DNA of 6,892 bases from assembly GCA_003168295.1 (NCBI GenBank), contig PMST01000309.1:1-6892 (forward strand). Reading direction: 5' to 3'. Position 1 is the first letter of the stretch. The number at the start of each line of letters is the position of its first letter. The position numbers and the translations under genes are program-made. Shown piece by piece: positions 1 to 5,565 of this stretch. The notes under the pieces were generated by a model. That model was not told the DNA's origin. It ran no database searches and saw only the letters and a program-made list of their open reading frames with translations. The DNA comes from Actinomycetota bacterium. GTDB lineage: Bacteria > Actinomycetota > Actinomycetes > Streptosporangiales > Streptosporangiaceae.

Positions 1-866
1 ACCTCGTCGTAGAACAGCGGCGAGCCGTCCTTCCAGATCGACTGGTGGCAGTGCATCCCGTTGCCGTTGTCACCGAACAGCGGCTTGGGCATGAACGTCA
101 CCGTCTTGCCCGCCGCCCGGGCGGTGGACTTGATGATGTACTTGAAGAGCATGAGCTTGTCGGCCTCCTCCAGGAGGGGGCCGAAGCGCATGTTGATCTC
201 GGACTGGCCGGCGGTGCCGACCTCGTGGTGCTGCATCTCGACCTGGATGCCGGCCGCGAGCAGGTTGGTCGTCATTTCCGCGCGCAGGTCCGCGAAGTGG
301 TCCATCGGCGGGACGGGGAAATAGCCGCCCTTGTACCTGGGCTTGTAGGCTAGGTTGCCGCCGGCTTCCTCCAGGCCGGAGTTCCACGCGCCTTCGACCG
401 AGTCGATGTGGTAGTAGCCCTCGTTCGCGGAGGTCGAGAAGCGGGCCGAGTCGAAGATGTAGAACTCCGCCTCCGGACCGAAGAACGCCGTGTCGCCGAT
501 GCCGGTGCCGCGCAGGTAGTCCTGCGCCTTCCTGGCGATGTTGCGCGGGTCCCTGCTGTAGGGCGCGCCGGTCAGCGGGTCGTGCACGAAGAACGTCATG
601 TTCAGCGTCTTGTGCGTGCGGAACGGGTCGATCCCCGCGGTGGTCGGGTCGGGCAGGAGCAGCATGTCGGACTCGTGGATCGCCTGGAACCCGCGGATCG
701 ATGAGCCGTCAAACATGAGCCCGTCGGTGAAGACATCCTCGCTGAACGCCGACGCGGGCACGGTGAAATGCTGCATCGTTCCCGGCAGGTCGCAGAACCT
801 GACGTCGATGAACTCTACATTTTCTTCAGAGATGAAGCTGAGTACTTCCTCGGCACTGCTGAACAT
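1..866 (-). CDS. glnA: Type I glutamine synthetase (GlnA1-type), 3' end cut off by window edge
   Basis: This enzyme condenses glutamate and ammonia to glutamine with ATP in the cytoplasm and is the central ammonium-assimilating enzyme. The window holds the first 288 codons, roughly 60% of a family member of about 470 residues. The N-terminal beta-grasp domain carries VRFCDLPG (22-29) and DGSSIRGF (53-60). The catalytic domain shows PEAEFYIFD (131-139), with metal-ligand glutamates E132 and E134, [11 protein letters not shown] (213-223), with E215 and E223, and the ATP/active-site stretch [13 protein letters not shown] (264-276). The sequence closely resembles actinobacterial GlnA1, including the LFYDE segment at the cut edge. 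The adenylylation tyrosine region would lie outside the window. The ATG at 864-866 is chosen because GGGAGG (871-876) precedes it by 4 nt and the family N-terminus fits. It is transcribed away from the RDD gene and is probably controlled by GlnR through the box at 935-972. Confidence 0.97.
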   Translation of the reverse strand, partial: MFSSAEEVLSFISEENVEFIDVRFCDLPGTMQHFTVPASAFSEDVFTDGLMFDGSSIRGFQAIHESDMLLLPDPTTAGIDPFRTHKTLNMTFFVHDPLTGAPYSRDPRNIARKAQDYLRGTGIGDTAFFGPEAEFYIFDSARFSTSANEGYYHIDSVEGAWNSGLEEAGGNLAYKPRYKGGYFPVPPMDHFADLRAEMTTNLLAAGIQVEMQHHEVGTAGQSEINMRFGPLLEEADKLMLFKYIIKSTARAAGKTVTFMPKPLFGDNGNGMHCHQSIWKDGSPLFYDE

Positions 867-870
867 CAAC

Positions 871-876
871 CCTCCC
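871..876 (-). promoter_or_regulatory. Ribosome binding site of glnA
   Basis: On the minus strand this reads GGGAGG, four bases before the glnA ATG. It is a strong anti-16S match and fixes the start codon. Confidence 0.8.
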
Positions 877-934
877 GGTACAGGGCAAGCGTTTTCGGTC
901 TCAAGGCACGCGATTCGGACGTTAGACGTCGGCA

Positions 935-972
935 ATTTCCGCGCCGTGTCTGATGTGTTTCACGAATGTTAC
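935..972 (-). promoter_or_regulatory. GlnR binding box upstream of glnA
   Basis: Read on the minus strand, the site is GTAAC-N6-GAAAC-N6-GACAC-N6-GAAAT. The known actinomycete GlnR consensus is gTnAC-n6-GaAAC-n6-gTnAC-n6-GaAAC, so all four half-sites are present at exact 11-bp spacing, with one mismatch each in the third and fourth. The box lies 69-106 bp upstream of the glnA ATG and 77-114 bp upstream of the RDD GTG. GlnR is an OmpR-type orphan regulator that activates glnA under nitrogen limitation in Streptomyces and mycobacteria. A weak -10-like TAACGT (919-924, minus strand) lies just downstream and lacks a good -35, as expected for an activated promoter. The -10 assignment is a guess. 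Confidence 0.85.
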
Positions 973-1048
973 GGGCTCGACGTCCAAGGTCAAGACTCCA
1001 TTATGGCCCGCCGCGCGGCCCGTGGCACGGAACGGATACCGTGGTGTC

Positions 1049-1474
1049 GTGGCCAAGAAATCCCCGTTGACGGCCCCGCCGGTCACCGATGAGACCCCGG
1101 CCTACCCGGGCCAGCGGTTCGGGCTGCCCAGGCAGGGCCCCGGGTCCGTCGCCACCATGGGCCGGCGCGTGCTCGCCCTGCTCATTGACTGGCTGCTCAG
1201 CATGCTCATCGCGTACTGGCTGACCCATTCGCAGTTCTGGACCATCGTCGTGTTCGCGGTGGAGGTCTTCATGCTCACCGCGCTGACCGGGTGCACCGTG
1301 GGCAAGCGGCTGCTCGGCATCCGGGTGATCAGGACCAACGGCGGGCGGGTTGGTTTCGGCTGGTCCCTGGTCCGGACCGCGATCTTGCTCACCGTGGTTC
1401 CGCCGCTGCTGACCGACCGTGACCTGCGCGGCCTGCATGATCGCGCCGCCGACACCATCGTCGTCCGGCTCTAG
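1049..1474 (+). CDS. RDD-family small integral membrane protein
   Basis: This is a 141-residue membrane protein of the RDD family, whose members are named for conserved Arg-Asp-Asp positions. Some family members have been linked to ion or solute transport, but the function of this actinobacterial type is not established. The sequence shows FGLPRQGPGSVATMGRRV (24-41), then a first helix starting LALLIDW with the conserved R/D pair (R40, D47). A second helix lies at about 63-80, followed by GKRLLGIRV (85-93), a third helix at about 105-121, and the C-terminal signature LHDRAADTIV (129-138). The GTG at 1049 is preferred; GGAACGGA about 11 bases upstream is only a weak ribosome site, and an ATG at 953 is the alternative. 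It lies beside glnA, as Rv2219A does in M. tuberculosis. Its stop codon shares CTAG with the convergent DUF4191 gene. Confidence 0.88.
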   Translation: MAKKSPLTAPPVTDETPAYPGQRFGLPRQGPGSVATMGRRVLALLIDWLLSMLIAYWLTHSQFWTIVVFAVEVFMLTALTGCTVGKRLLGIRVIRTNGGRVGFGWSLVRTAILLTVVPPLLTDRDLRGLHDRAADTIVVRL

Positions 1475-2217
1475 CGGGCCTTCGGCCGGGGCATCCTGGG
1501 CTGCCTGGCGTTCTTCGGGAGCGGTCCCTTGGGTGCCTGCAAAGACGGCTGCAGGGCCTTCAGCCGGTGGTTGAGATCGCTGATCGCATCAGGCTTGAGC
1601 TGACGCGGAAGCCGCATGATCTTGCGCTGCAGCTTGCTGATCGGAACCTGGCCCTCACCGTTACCCACCTGGAACTCGGTGATCGGTACCTCGTACGCCA
1701 CCCGGGCGACCCGCTTTTTCTCCGCGGCGAGCAGGCTGGCCAGCCGGGTGGGGTTGCCCTCGCCAACCAGGATGACGCCGGGTTTGCCGACCGCCCGGTG
1801 GACCACGTCCATGTTCCTGTTGGCGGCGATCGCCGGCGTCACGGTCCAGCTGCCGCGCATGTTCTCAAGCACGGCGGCCGCCGCGCCGGGCTGTCCCTCA
1901 ATGGCCGAGTACTGGGCCGACTGCGCGAACCGGCCGAACAAGATCACCGCGACCAGCACGCCAAGCAGCACGCCCAACGGGATGAGCAGCGCCTGCAGGC
2001 CGGTGACCAGGCCGACGATCACCAAGACCACCAGCGTGCCGAGGCCGGCGCCGATGACGATGGGCATCGCCTTCGGATTGGCCTTGTGCACCAGGCCGGC
2101 CACCATGCGTATCTGCTTCAGCCGCCCGGCCTTGGCCAGGTCGTCAGCGGTACCCAAATTGACGGCCGGGTCAGCGGCCCCAGATTTTCTCGACATGCGT
2201 GCCATGCTCCGCAGCAT
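1471..2217 (-). CDS. DUF4191 domain-containing membrane protein
   Basis: This 248-residue protein belongs to the actinobacterial DUF4191 family (Rv2219-like), whose function is unknown. It has a basic N-terminal cytoplasmic stretch (RLKQIRMVAGLVHKANPKA, 32-50) and two adjacent transmembrane helices at about 51-72 and 75-96. A soluble C-terminal domain follows, with the typical IEGQPGAAAAVLENMRGSW stretch (107-124) and a basic, proline-rich tail. The start is uncertain: ATG 2217 has GGGA at a good distance, while in-frame ATGs at 2205 and 2196 give shorter versions, the last with GGAG 10 nt upstream. It lies 50 bp downstream of lipA in the same direction and is probably co-transcribed with it. 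The conserved linkage with lipA suggests a shared transcript but does not establish a lipoate role. Confidence 0.92.
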   Translation of the reverse strand: MLRSMARMSRKSGAADPAVNLGTADDLAKAGRLKQIRMVAGLVHKANPKAMPIVIGAGLGTLVVLVIVGLVTGLQALLIPLGVLLGVLVAVILFGRFAQSAQYSAIEGQPGAAAAVLENMRGSWTVTPAIAANRNMDVVHRAVGKPGVILVGEGNPTRLASLLAAEKKRVARVAYEVPITEFQVGNGEGQVPISKLQRKIMRLPRQLKPDAISDLNHRLKALQPSLQAPKGPLPKNARQPRMPRPKAR

Positions 2218-2230
2218 ACGGTTCCCGTGC

Positions 2231-2250
2231 CCCGGACAGAAACTGCCGGG
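2231..2250 (-). other. Stem-loop between lipA and the DUF4191 gene
   Basis: CCCGG (2231-2235) and CCGGG (2246-2250) pair. Inside them CAG (2237-2239) pairs with CTG (2243-2245), leaving a one-base bulge and a three-base loop. It sits in the 50-bp gap between the lipA stop and the DUF4191 start. No T-run follows on either strand, so a full intrinsic terminator is unlikely. It could be a leaky terminator or an mRNA processing or stability element. Confidence 0.35.
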
Positions 2251-2267
2251 CCTACCCGAATGCCCCG

Positions 2268-3215
2268 TTAGCTGGAAGCGAGCGCGGCCCCGTCAGTGCG
2301 CTGCTCGATGGCCTGCGCGTATAGCCGGCCCGCCCGGTAAGAAGATCGCACCAGGGGGCCAGACATCACGCCGGCGAATCCGAGCTCCAGCGCCTCTTCG
2401 CGCAGCTCCACGAACTCCTCGGGCTTGACCCAGCGTTCTACCGGATGGTGCCGCGGCGTCGGCCTCAGGTACTGGGTGATGGTCAGCAGCTCACAGCCGG
2501 CCGACCGCAGGTCAGTCATGGCCCCGGTGATCTCGGCGCGCTCCTCGCCAAGGCCCAGGATCAGGTTGGACTTGGTGACCAGTCCGGCATCGCGGGTGGC
2601 GCGCAGCACGTCAAGCGACCGCGCGTACCGGAAGCCGGGCCTGATGCGCCGGAAGATCCGCGGCACGGTCTCGATGTTGTGGGCCAGGACCTCCGGCGCA
2701 GCGTCGAAGACCTGCGCCAGCCGGCCAGGGTCGGCGTTGAAGTCGGGAATCAGCAGCTCCACGCCACAGCCGGGAATGGCGGCGTGAATCTCGCGGCAGG
2801 TTTGCGCGTACAGCCAGGCACCGCCGTCAGCCAGGTCATCGCGCGCGACACCGGTCACGGTCGCGTACTTCAGGCCCATGACGGCGACCGACTCCGCGAC
2901 CCGCCGGGGCTCGCCCTCGTCCAGCGGCTGCGGCTTGCCGGTGTCGATCTGGCAGAAGTCGCACCGGCGGGTGCACTGGTCACCGCCGATGAGGAAGGTG
3001 GCCTCGCGGTCTTCCCAGCATTCGAAGATATTCGGGCAGCCTGCTGCCTCGCAGACCGTGTGCAGGCCCTCGCCGCGGACCAGGGTCTTCAGCTCGGTGT
3101 AGGCCGGCCCGGTGCGTAGCCGGGTCTTGATCCATGGCGGCTTGCGCTCGATCGGGACCGCGCTGTTGCGGGTCTCGAGGCGGAGCATGCGCCGTCCTTC
3201 GGGTGCGAGTACCAC
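2268..3215 (-). CDS. lipA: Lipoyl synthase (radical SAM, LipA)
   Basis: LipA inserts two sulfur atoms into the protein-bound octanoyl chain on lipoyl domains, using S-adenosylmethionine and two 4Fe-4S clusters. The 315-residue length is normal. The auxiliary-cluster motif is C55-x4-C60-x5-C66 ([12 protein letters not shown]). The radical-SAM motif is C81-x3-C85-x2-C88 (CTRRCDFC). RSSY at 290-293 supplies the serine ligand of the auxiliary cluster known from LipA structures. The protein also carries [10 protein letters not shown] and [11 protein letters not shown] and resembles M. tuberculosis LipA throughout. The GTG at 3215 is chosen because the following [11 protein letters not shown] matches family N-termini. 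An ATG at 3188 has a better ribosome site (AAGGA) but would remove those residues. It lies 96 bp downstream of lipB and upstream of DUF4191. Confidence 0.97.
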   Translation of the reverse strand: MVLAPEGRRMLRLETRNSAVPIERKPPWIKTRLRTGPAYTELKTLVRGEGLHTVCEAAGCPNIFECWEDREATFLIGGDQCTRRCDFCQIDTGKPQPLDEGEPRRVAESVAVMGLKYATVTGVARDDLADGGAWLYAQTCREIHAAIPGCGVELLIPDFNADPGRLAQVFDAAPEVLAHNIETVPRIFRRIRPGFRYARSLDVLRATRDAGLVTKSNLILGLGEERAEITGAMTDLRSAGCELLTITQYLRPTPRHHPVERWVKPEEFVELREEALELGFAGVMSGPLVRSSYRAGRLYAQAIEQRTDGAALASS

Positions 3216-3241
3216 CCCACCAGACTATGTTGCCCCGGTGT

Positions 3242-3267
3242 CTATTCACATCACCTATTCACCTCAG
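3242..3267 (-). repeat. Two-unit 13-bp tandem repeat upstream of lipA
   Basis: CTATTCAC occurs at 3242-3249 and again at 3255-3262, inside two imperfect 13-bp units that differ in two or three bases. On the coding strand of lipA this reads GTGAATAG twice, in phase at 13 bp, starting 27 bp upstream of the GTG start. The AT content is high for this genome. It may be part of a lipA promoter or an operator; no known consensus is recognised. Confidence 0.4.
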
Positions 3268-3311
3268 CGGAAGAGCATGATCTTTCCCACGATGAACGAT
3301 CCGGGCGGACA

Positions 3312-4031
3312 CTAACCCGGCACGGGCGCGGCGGCCGCCTGCGCACGGGGTCCGGCCAGGACATCGGGATCGGATTCGTAACTCCAGCTGCGGTAGCCGA
3401 GAACCTCGGCCAGGCGCCGCTCCATCACCGGCGTCACGTCGGCGACCGTGATGTGGCGCCTGGTTTCGGCGGACAGCGTGCTCACCCCGGCGTCGCGGAT
3501 ACCGCACGGGACGATGCGGTCGTACCAGGACAGATCGCAGTCGGCGTTCAGCGCGAACCCGTGCATGGTGACGCCCCGGGCCACCCGCGCGCCGATCGCC
3601 CCGACCTTGCGATCCGGGACACGGTCGTCACCGCGCAGCCACGCGCCGCTGCGGCCCGCCACCCGGGCCGCGGTAATCCCGAACTCCGCGCAGCAAAGGA
3701 TCATGGCTTCCTCGAGCGCACGCACGTAGGCGACCACATCGACCGGCTGGCGGAGCTTGACGATCGGGTACCCGGTCAGCTGGCCGGGCCCGTGCCAGGT
3801 GATCTTGCCGCCGCGGTCCACGTCGATCACCGGTGCGCCCGGATCACCGAGCGGCCGGTCGGAGGCGGCCGTCCGCTTGCCCGCGGTGTACACGGGCGCA
3901 TGCTCGAGCAGCAGGCAGCTGTCGGGAATCTCGTCGGCTACGCGCCTGGCATGAACGCGCCGCTGCAGATCCCAGCCCTCGTGATAGCCGACCGGCGAAG
4001 CGCCGAAGCCAAGGTAGACAAGCTCGCTCAC
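3312..4031 (-). CDS. lipB: Octanoyl-[acyl carrier protein]:protein octanoyltransferase (LipB)
   Basis: LipB moves the octanoyl group from acyl carrier protein to a lysine of lipoyl domains, the first step of lipoate assembly, upstream of LipA. The 239 residues include [15 protein letters not shown] (40-54), the substrate-binding stretch [19 protein letters not shown] (72-90), GRSGAWL (126-132), and RKVGAIG with catalytic lysine K142. They also include TMHGFALN (155-162) and IVPCGI with the catalytic cysteine C176. In M. tuberculosis LipB the dyad is also Lys142/Cys176, so the numbering coincides. The GTG at 4031 follows TGGGAAAA, a modest ribosome site; no better start lies upstream. It is the first gene of the lipB-lipA-DUF4191 series and is divergent from the membrane-protein genes at 4149. 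Confidence 0.96.
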   Translation of the reverse strand: MSELVYLGFGASPVGYHEGWDLQRRVHARRVADEIPDSCLLLEHAPVYTAGKRTAASDRPLGDPGAPVIDVDRGGKITWHGPGQLTGYPIVKLRQPVDVVAYVRALEEAMILCCAEFGITAARVAGRSGAWLRGDDRVPDRKVGAIGARVARGVTMHGFALNADCDLSWYDRIVPCGIRDAGVSTLSAETRRHITVADVTPVMERRLAEVLGYRSWSYESDPDVLAGPRAQAAAAPVPG

Positions 4032-4148
4032 TTTTCCCAGCTTACGCCCGCCCGCGCGGCCGCCGGCCGGCCCGCCGTGGACCTAACGCGCAGGCTTCGC
4101 GCAGGGGGCGTACAGATAAGACGCAGCTACTGGGGTAACAATGAACTC
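4032..4148. other. Divergent intergenic region between lipB and the membrane-protein operon
   Basis: This 117-bp gap must hold promoters for lipB (minus) and for the gene at 4149 (plus). It contains a very GC-rich, partly self-complementary block (4056-4075) and a short AT-richer patch (TACAGATAAGA, 4111-4121) that could serve as a -10 region for the plus-strand operon. No TGTCACA-type ECF41 motif is present here. No regulator box is recognised. Confidence 0.4.
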
Positions 4149-4152
4149 GTGA
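4132..4152 (+). promoter_or_regulatory. Start context of first paralogue with three-codon leader ORF
   Basis: GGGG (4132-4135) stands five bases before an ATG at 4141, which opens a three-codon frame (Met-Asn-Ser) ending in TGA 4150-4152. That TGA overlaps the GTG start at 4149 as GTGA. The ribosome site is better placed for the leader ATG than for the GTG, which suggests termination-reinitiation. The leader may have no function of its own. Confidence 0.35.
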
Positions 4153-4862
4153 TAAACGAGGCCGAGCTGCGGCGGATGAGCCAGGCCGAACGATGGCAGC
4201 TGGCGAGGATGCTCACCGAACTTGACGGGCCGGGGCCGGCCGGATCGGCCTCACCCGACCCGTACCTGCGCGATCCCCAGTTGGGCCGCGAGCGGCGCCT
4301 GGTCCTGTTTATCTCGGCAGGCTGCTGCGTGATCCTGGCCGGCTGGATCGTCGTGCTGGCCGCCACGCTGCCGCACCACTTCAACGCGCATCACTGGCGG
4401 GCCCTGTGGGTGAACTTCGATGTGCTGCTGCTCGTCGCGTTCGCGGTGACAGCCTGGGCGACCTGGCGCAAGCGGCAGGTCCTGATCTTGCTGCTCATGC
4501 TCACCGGCACCATGCTCTGCTGCGACGCCTGGTTCGACGTCGGCACATCGCTGGCGACAAGCAGCATGTGGCTCAGCATCGCGGACGCCGTCTTCGCCGA
4601 GCTGCCGCTCGCGGTGCTGGCTTTCACCGGGGCGCGCCGCCTGCTCACGGCGACGGTCGAGGCGGGCATGCCCGTACCGGCCCGGGACCAGTCCCCGGTC
4701 GGCCGGGAGACACCGGACGAGCAGGGCCGCGGGGCCGCCCCTTCGCTGCGTCGCGCACCGCTGGCCGGCGCCGGCCTCGAAGAGGCGTTTCCCGGCAGCC
4801 GAGCGCTGGAGCGAGCCGAGCGGAGCCGCCAGACGACCTCACGAGGGTCGGGCGCAAAATGA
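4149..4862 (+). CDS. Uncharacterised four-helix membrane protein, first paralogue
   Basis: This is a 237-residue integral membrane protein of a family I know only as conserved hypothetical proteins in actinomycetes. A cytoplasmic N-terminal motif (EAELRRMSQAER, 4-15) precedes a Gly/Pro-rich linker of about 20 residues that its neighbour lacks. Four predicted helices follow at about 51-73, 86-105, 111-130 and 142-164. Signatures are GCC in helix 1 (58-60), WVNFDV (87-92), CDAWFDV (125-131) and ELPLA (151-155). The hydrophilic tail contains a second shared motif, SLRRAPLAGAGLEEAFP. The start is GTG 4149: its codons align with those of the second paralogue with mainly third-base differences, which shows they are translated. 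The frame is open back to 3453, but that is antisense to lipB. It is linked to the downstream paralogue by overlapping stop and start codons. Confidence 0.85.
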   Translation: MINEAELRRMSQAERWQLARMLTELDGPGPAGSASPDPYLRDPQLGRERRLVLFISAGCCVILAGWIVVLAATLPHHFNAHHWRALWVNFDVLLLVAFAVTAWATWRKRQVLILLLMLTGTMLCCDAWFDVGTSLATSSMWLSIADAVFAELPLAVLAFTGARRLLTATVEAGMPVPARDQSPVGRETPDEQGRGAAPSLRRAPLAGAGLEEAFPGSRALERAERSRQTTSRGSGAK

Positions 4863-4870
4863 TGATGTGA
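4859..4870 (+). promoter_or_regulatory. Stop-start overlap chain joining the two paralogues
   Basis: The stop of the first paralogue (TGA 4860-4862) overlaps an ATG at 4859 as ATGA. That ATG opens a three-codon frame of three methionines, ending in TGA 4868-4870. This in turn overlaps the GTG start of the second paralogue (4867) as GTGA. No good ribosome site lies directly before the GTG, so translation of the second gene probably depends on ribosomes arriving from the first. Confidence 0.45.
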
Positions 4871-5565
4871 TCGATGAGGCAGAACTACGCCGAATGACCG
4901 CCGACGAGCGGCGTGAGCTGGCCCACGCTCTAGCCGCCATCGACTTGCCGCACCCGCTGCTCGATCCCCGGCTGAAGCGCCGCATGCGGTACGCCTTGCT
5001 GTTCACGATGGGGTGCTGCATTGTCCTGGCCGCCTGGATCGCGCTCCTCATCCTGACCCTGCCCGGGCATTACACCTCGGACGACTGGCGGACCGTATGG
5101 GTCGGGCTGGACGTCGCCGAGCTGGTCGGATTCGCCGCGACAGGCTGGGCAGCATGGCATCAGCGACAGGCTCTCGTCTTCTGCATGATCATCACCGGGA
5201 CGCTGCTGGTGTGTGACGCATGGTTCGACGTGACGCTAGATTACGGCTCACGCGGCTTCACGACGAGTATTGTCTCGGCGGTGCTGGTCGAGCTTCCGCT
5301 CGCCTTCGTGATGTTCGCCAGCGCGCGGCGCCTGGTCCGGGCCACCATCCAGACCGTGATGCAACTGAGCGGTGTCGTCGGGTCCCCGCCGCCGCTGCGG
5401 CGCATCCCGCTGTTCGCGGACGGGCTTGAGGAGTGTCTGCCCGACCGGCTCAGGCAGATGGCCGACGATGTCACAGCCGGCGACCGTGCTTCGTCTTTAG
5501 GAGATCGGAAGATCCCCAGGAGGCACGCGTGGACACGAGCGACTACACCGCATACCGCCCGCTGA
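4867..5565 (+). CDS. Uncharacterised four-helix membrane protein, second paralogue
   Basis: This 232-residue protein is a clear tandem paralogue of the preceding one. It shares the N-terminal motif DEAELRRMTADER (3-15), four helices at about 43-65, 77-96, 102-122 and 134-153, GCC (49-51), WVGLDV (78-83), CDAWFDV (116-122), ELPLA (142-146) and the tail motif PLRRIPLFADGLEECLP. Helix 2 carries an additional acidic residue (E85) where the first copy has leucine. The fixed cysteines at helix 1 and before DAWFDV, and the two conserved cytoplasmic motifs, suggest a shared but unknown activity. The last 40 residues overlie the sigma gene's promoter, ribosome site and first codons, so they may be shaped by that rather than by protein function. 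It lacks the H-x3-C-x2-C motif of zinc anti-sigma factors. It overlaps the sigma gene by 37 bp. Confidence 0.88.
   Translation: MIDEAELRRMTADERRELAHALAAIDLPHPLLDPRLKRRMRYALLFTMGCCIVLAAWIALLILTLPGHYTSDDWRTVWVGLDVAELVGFAATGWAAWHQRQALVFCMIITGTLLVCDAWFDVTLDYGSRGFTTSIVSAVLVELPLAFVMFASARRLVRATIQTVMQLSGVVGSPPPLRRIPLFADGLEECLPDRLRQMADDVTAGDRASSLGDRKIPRRHAWTRATTPHTAR
5469..5495 (+). promoter_or_regulatory. Predicted ECF41-type promoter of the sigma factor gene
   Basis: TGTCACA (5469-5475) and CGTC (5492-5495) are separated by exactly 16 bases. This equals the ECF41 target promoter as I remember it from the group's description (TGTCACA, then CGTC). Transcription would start near 5502, leaving a leader of about 27 nt that contains the AGGAGG ribosome site before GTG 5529. 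The site lies wholly within the 3' coding end of the second membrane-protein gene. It implies positive autoregulation by the sigma factor it precedes. Confidence 0.7.
5518..5523 (+). promoter_or_regulatory. Ribosome binding site of the ECF41 sigma gene
   Basis: AGGAGG lies five bases before GTG 5529. It is the strongest ribosome site in the window and decides the start against the upstream in-frame start at 5433. Confidence 0.85.

Larger units (their letters stand above)
867..1048. other. Divergent intergenic control region between glnA and RDD gene
   Basis: This 182-bp non-coding stretch separates glnA (minus) from the RDD gene (plus). It is clearly more AT-rich than the flanking genes around 890-1010 and contains the glnA ribosome binding site and the GlnR box. 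An open frame from an ATG at 953 runs through it into the RDD gene. I read this as non-coding because it crosses the GlnR box and the predicted residues look unlike an RDD N-terminus. I see no convincing sigma-70 promoter for the RDD gene. Confidence 0.6.

Noticed and set aside
953..1048. ATG 953 as the RDD gene start
   Set aside because: It would place coding sequence over the GlnR box, has no ribosome site, and adds residues unlike the family.
1477..1487. GGCC-TTC-GGCC hairpin as a bidirectional terminator of the RDD and DUF4191 genes
   Set aside because: The four-base stem is too short, lies inside the DUF4191 coding end, and has no T-run.
1567..3119. Long plus-strand open frames opposite DUF4191 and lipA
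   Set aside because: They are antisense shadows of high-GC genes. Their products are Arg/Ala/Gly/Pro-rich without recognisable domains, while the minus strand encodes clear family members.
4056..4075. GC-rich self-complementary block as a terminator
   Set aside because: It lies between divergent starts and has no T-run, so it is more likely compositional or part of a control region.
3453..4148. Upstream extension of the first membrane-protein frame to 3453
   Set aside because: The extension runs antisense through lipB, and its residues are low-complexity shadow sequence. Homology with the second paralogue begins at GTG 4149.
5433..5528. Upstream start at 5433 for the sigma factor
   Set aside because: The GTG at 5529 has AGGAGG at ideal spacing and gives the normal ECF41 N-terminus. 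The upstream part overlies the predicted promoter.
4867..5565. Second membrane protein as a classical zinc anti-sigma factor
   Set aside because: The H-x3-C-x2-C motif is absent. The protein has four helices rather than a soluble domain plus one helix, and ECF41 factors are not known to use such partners.
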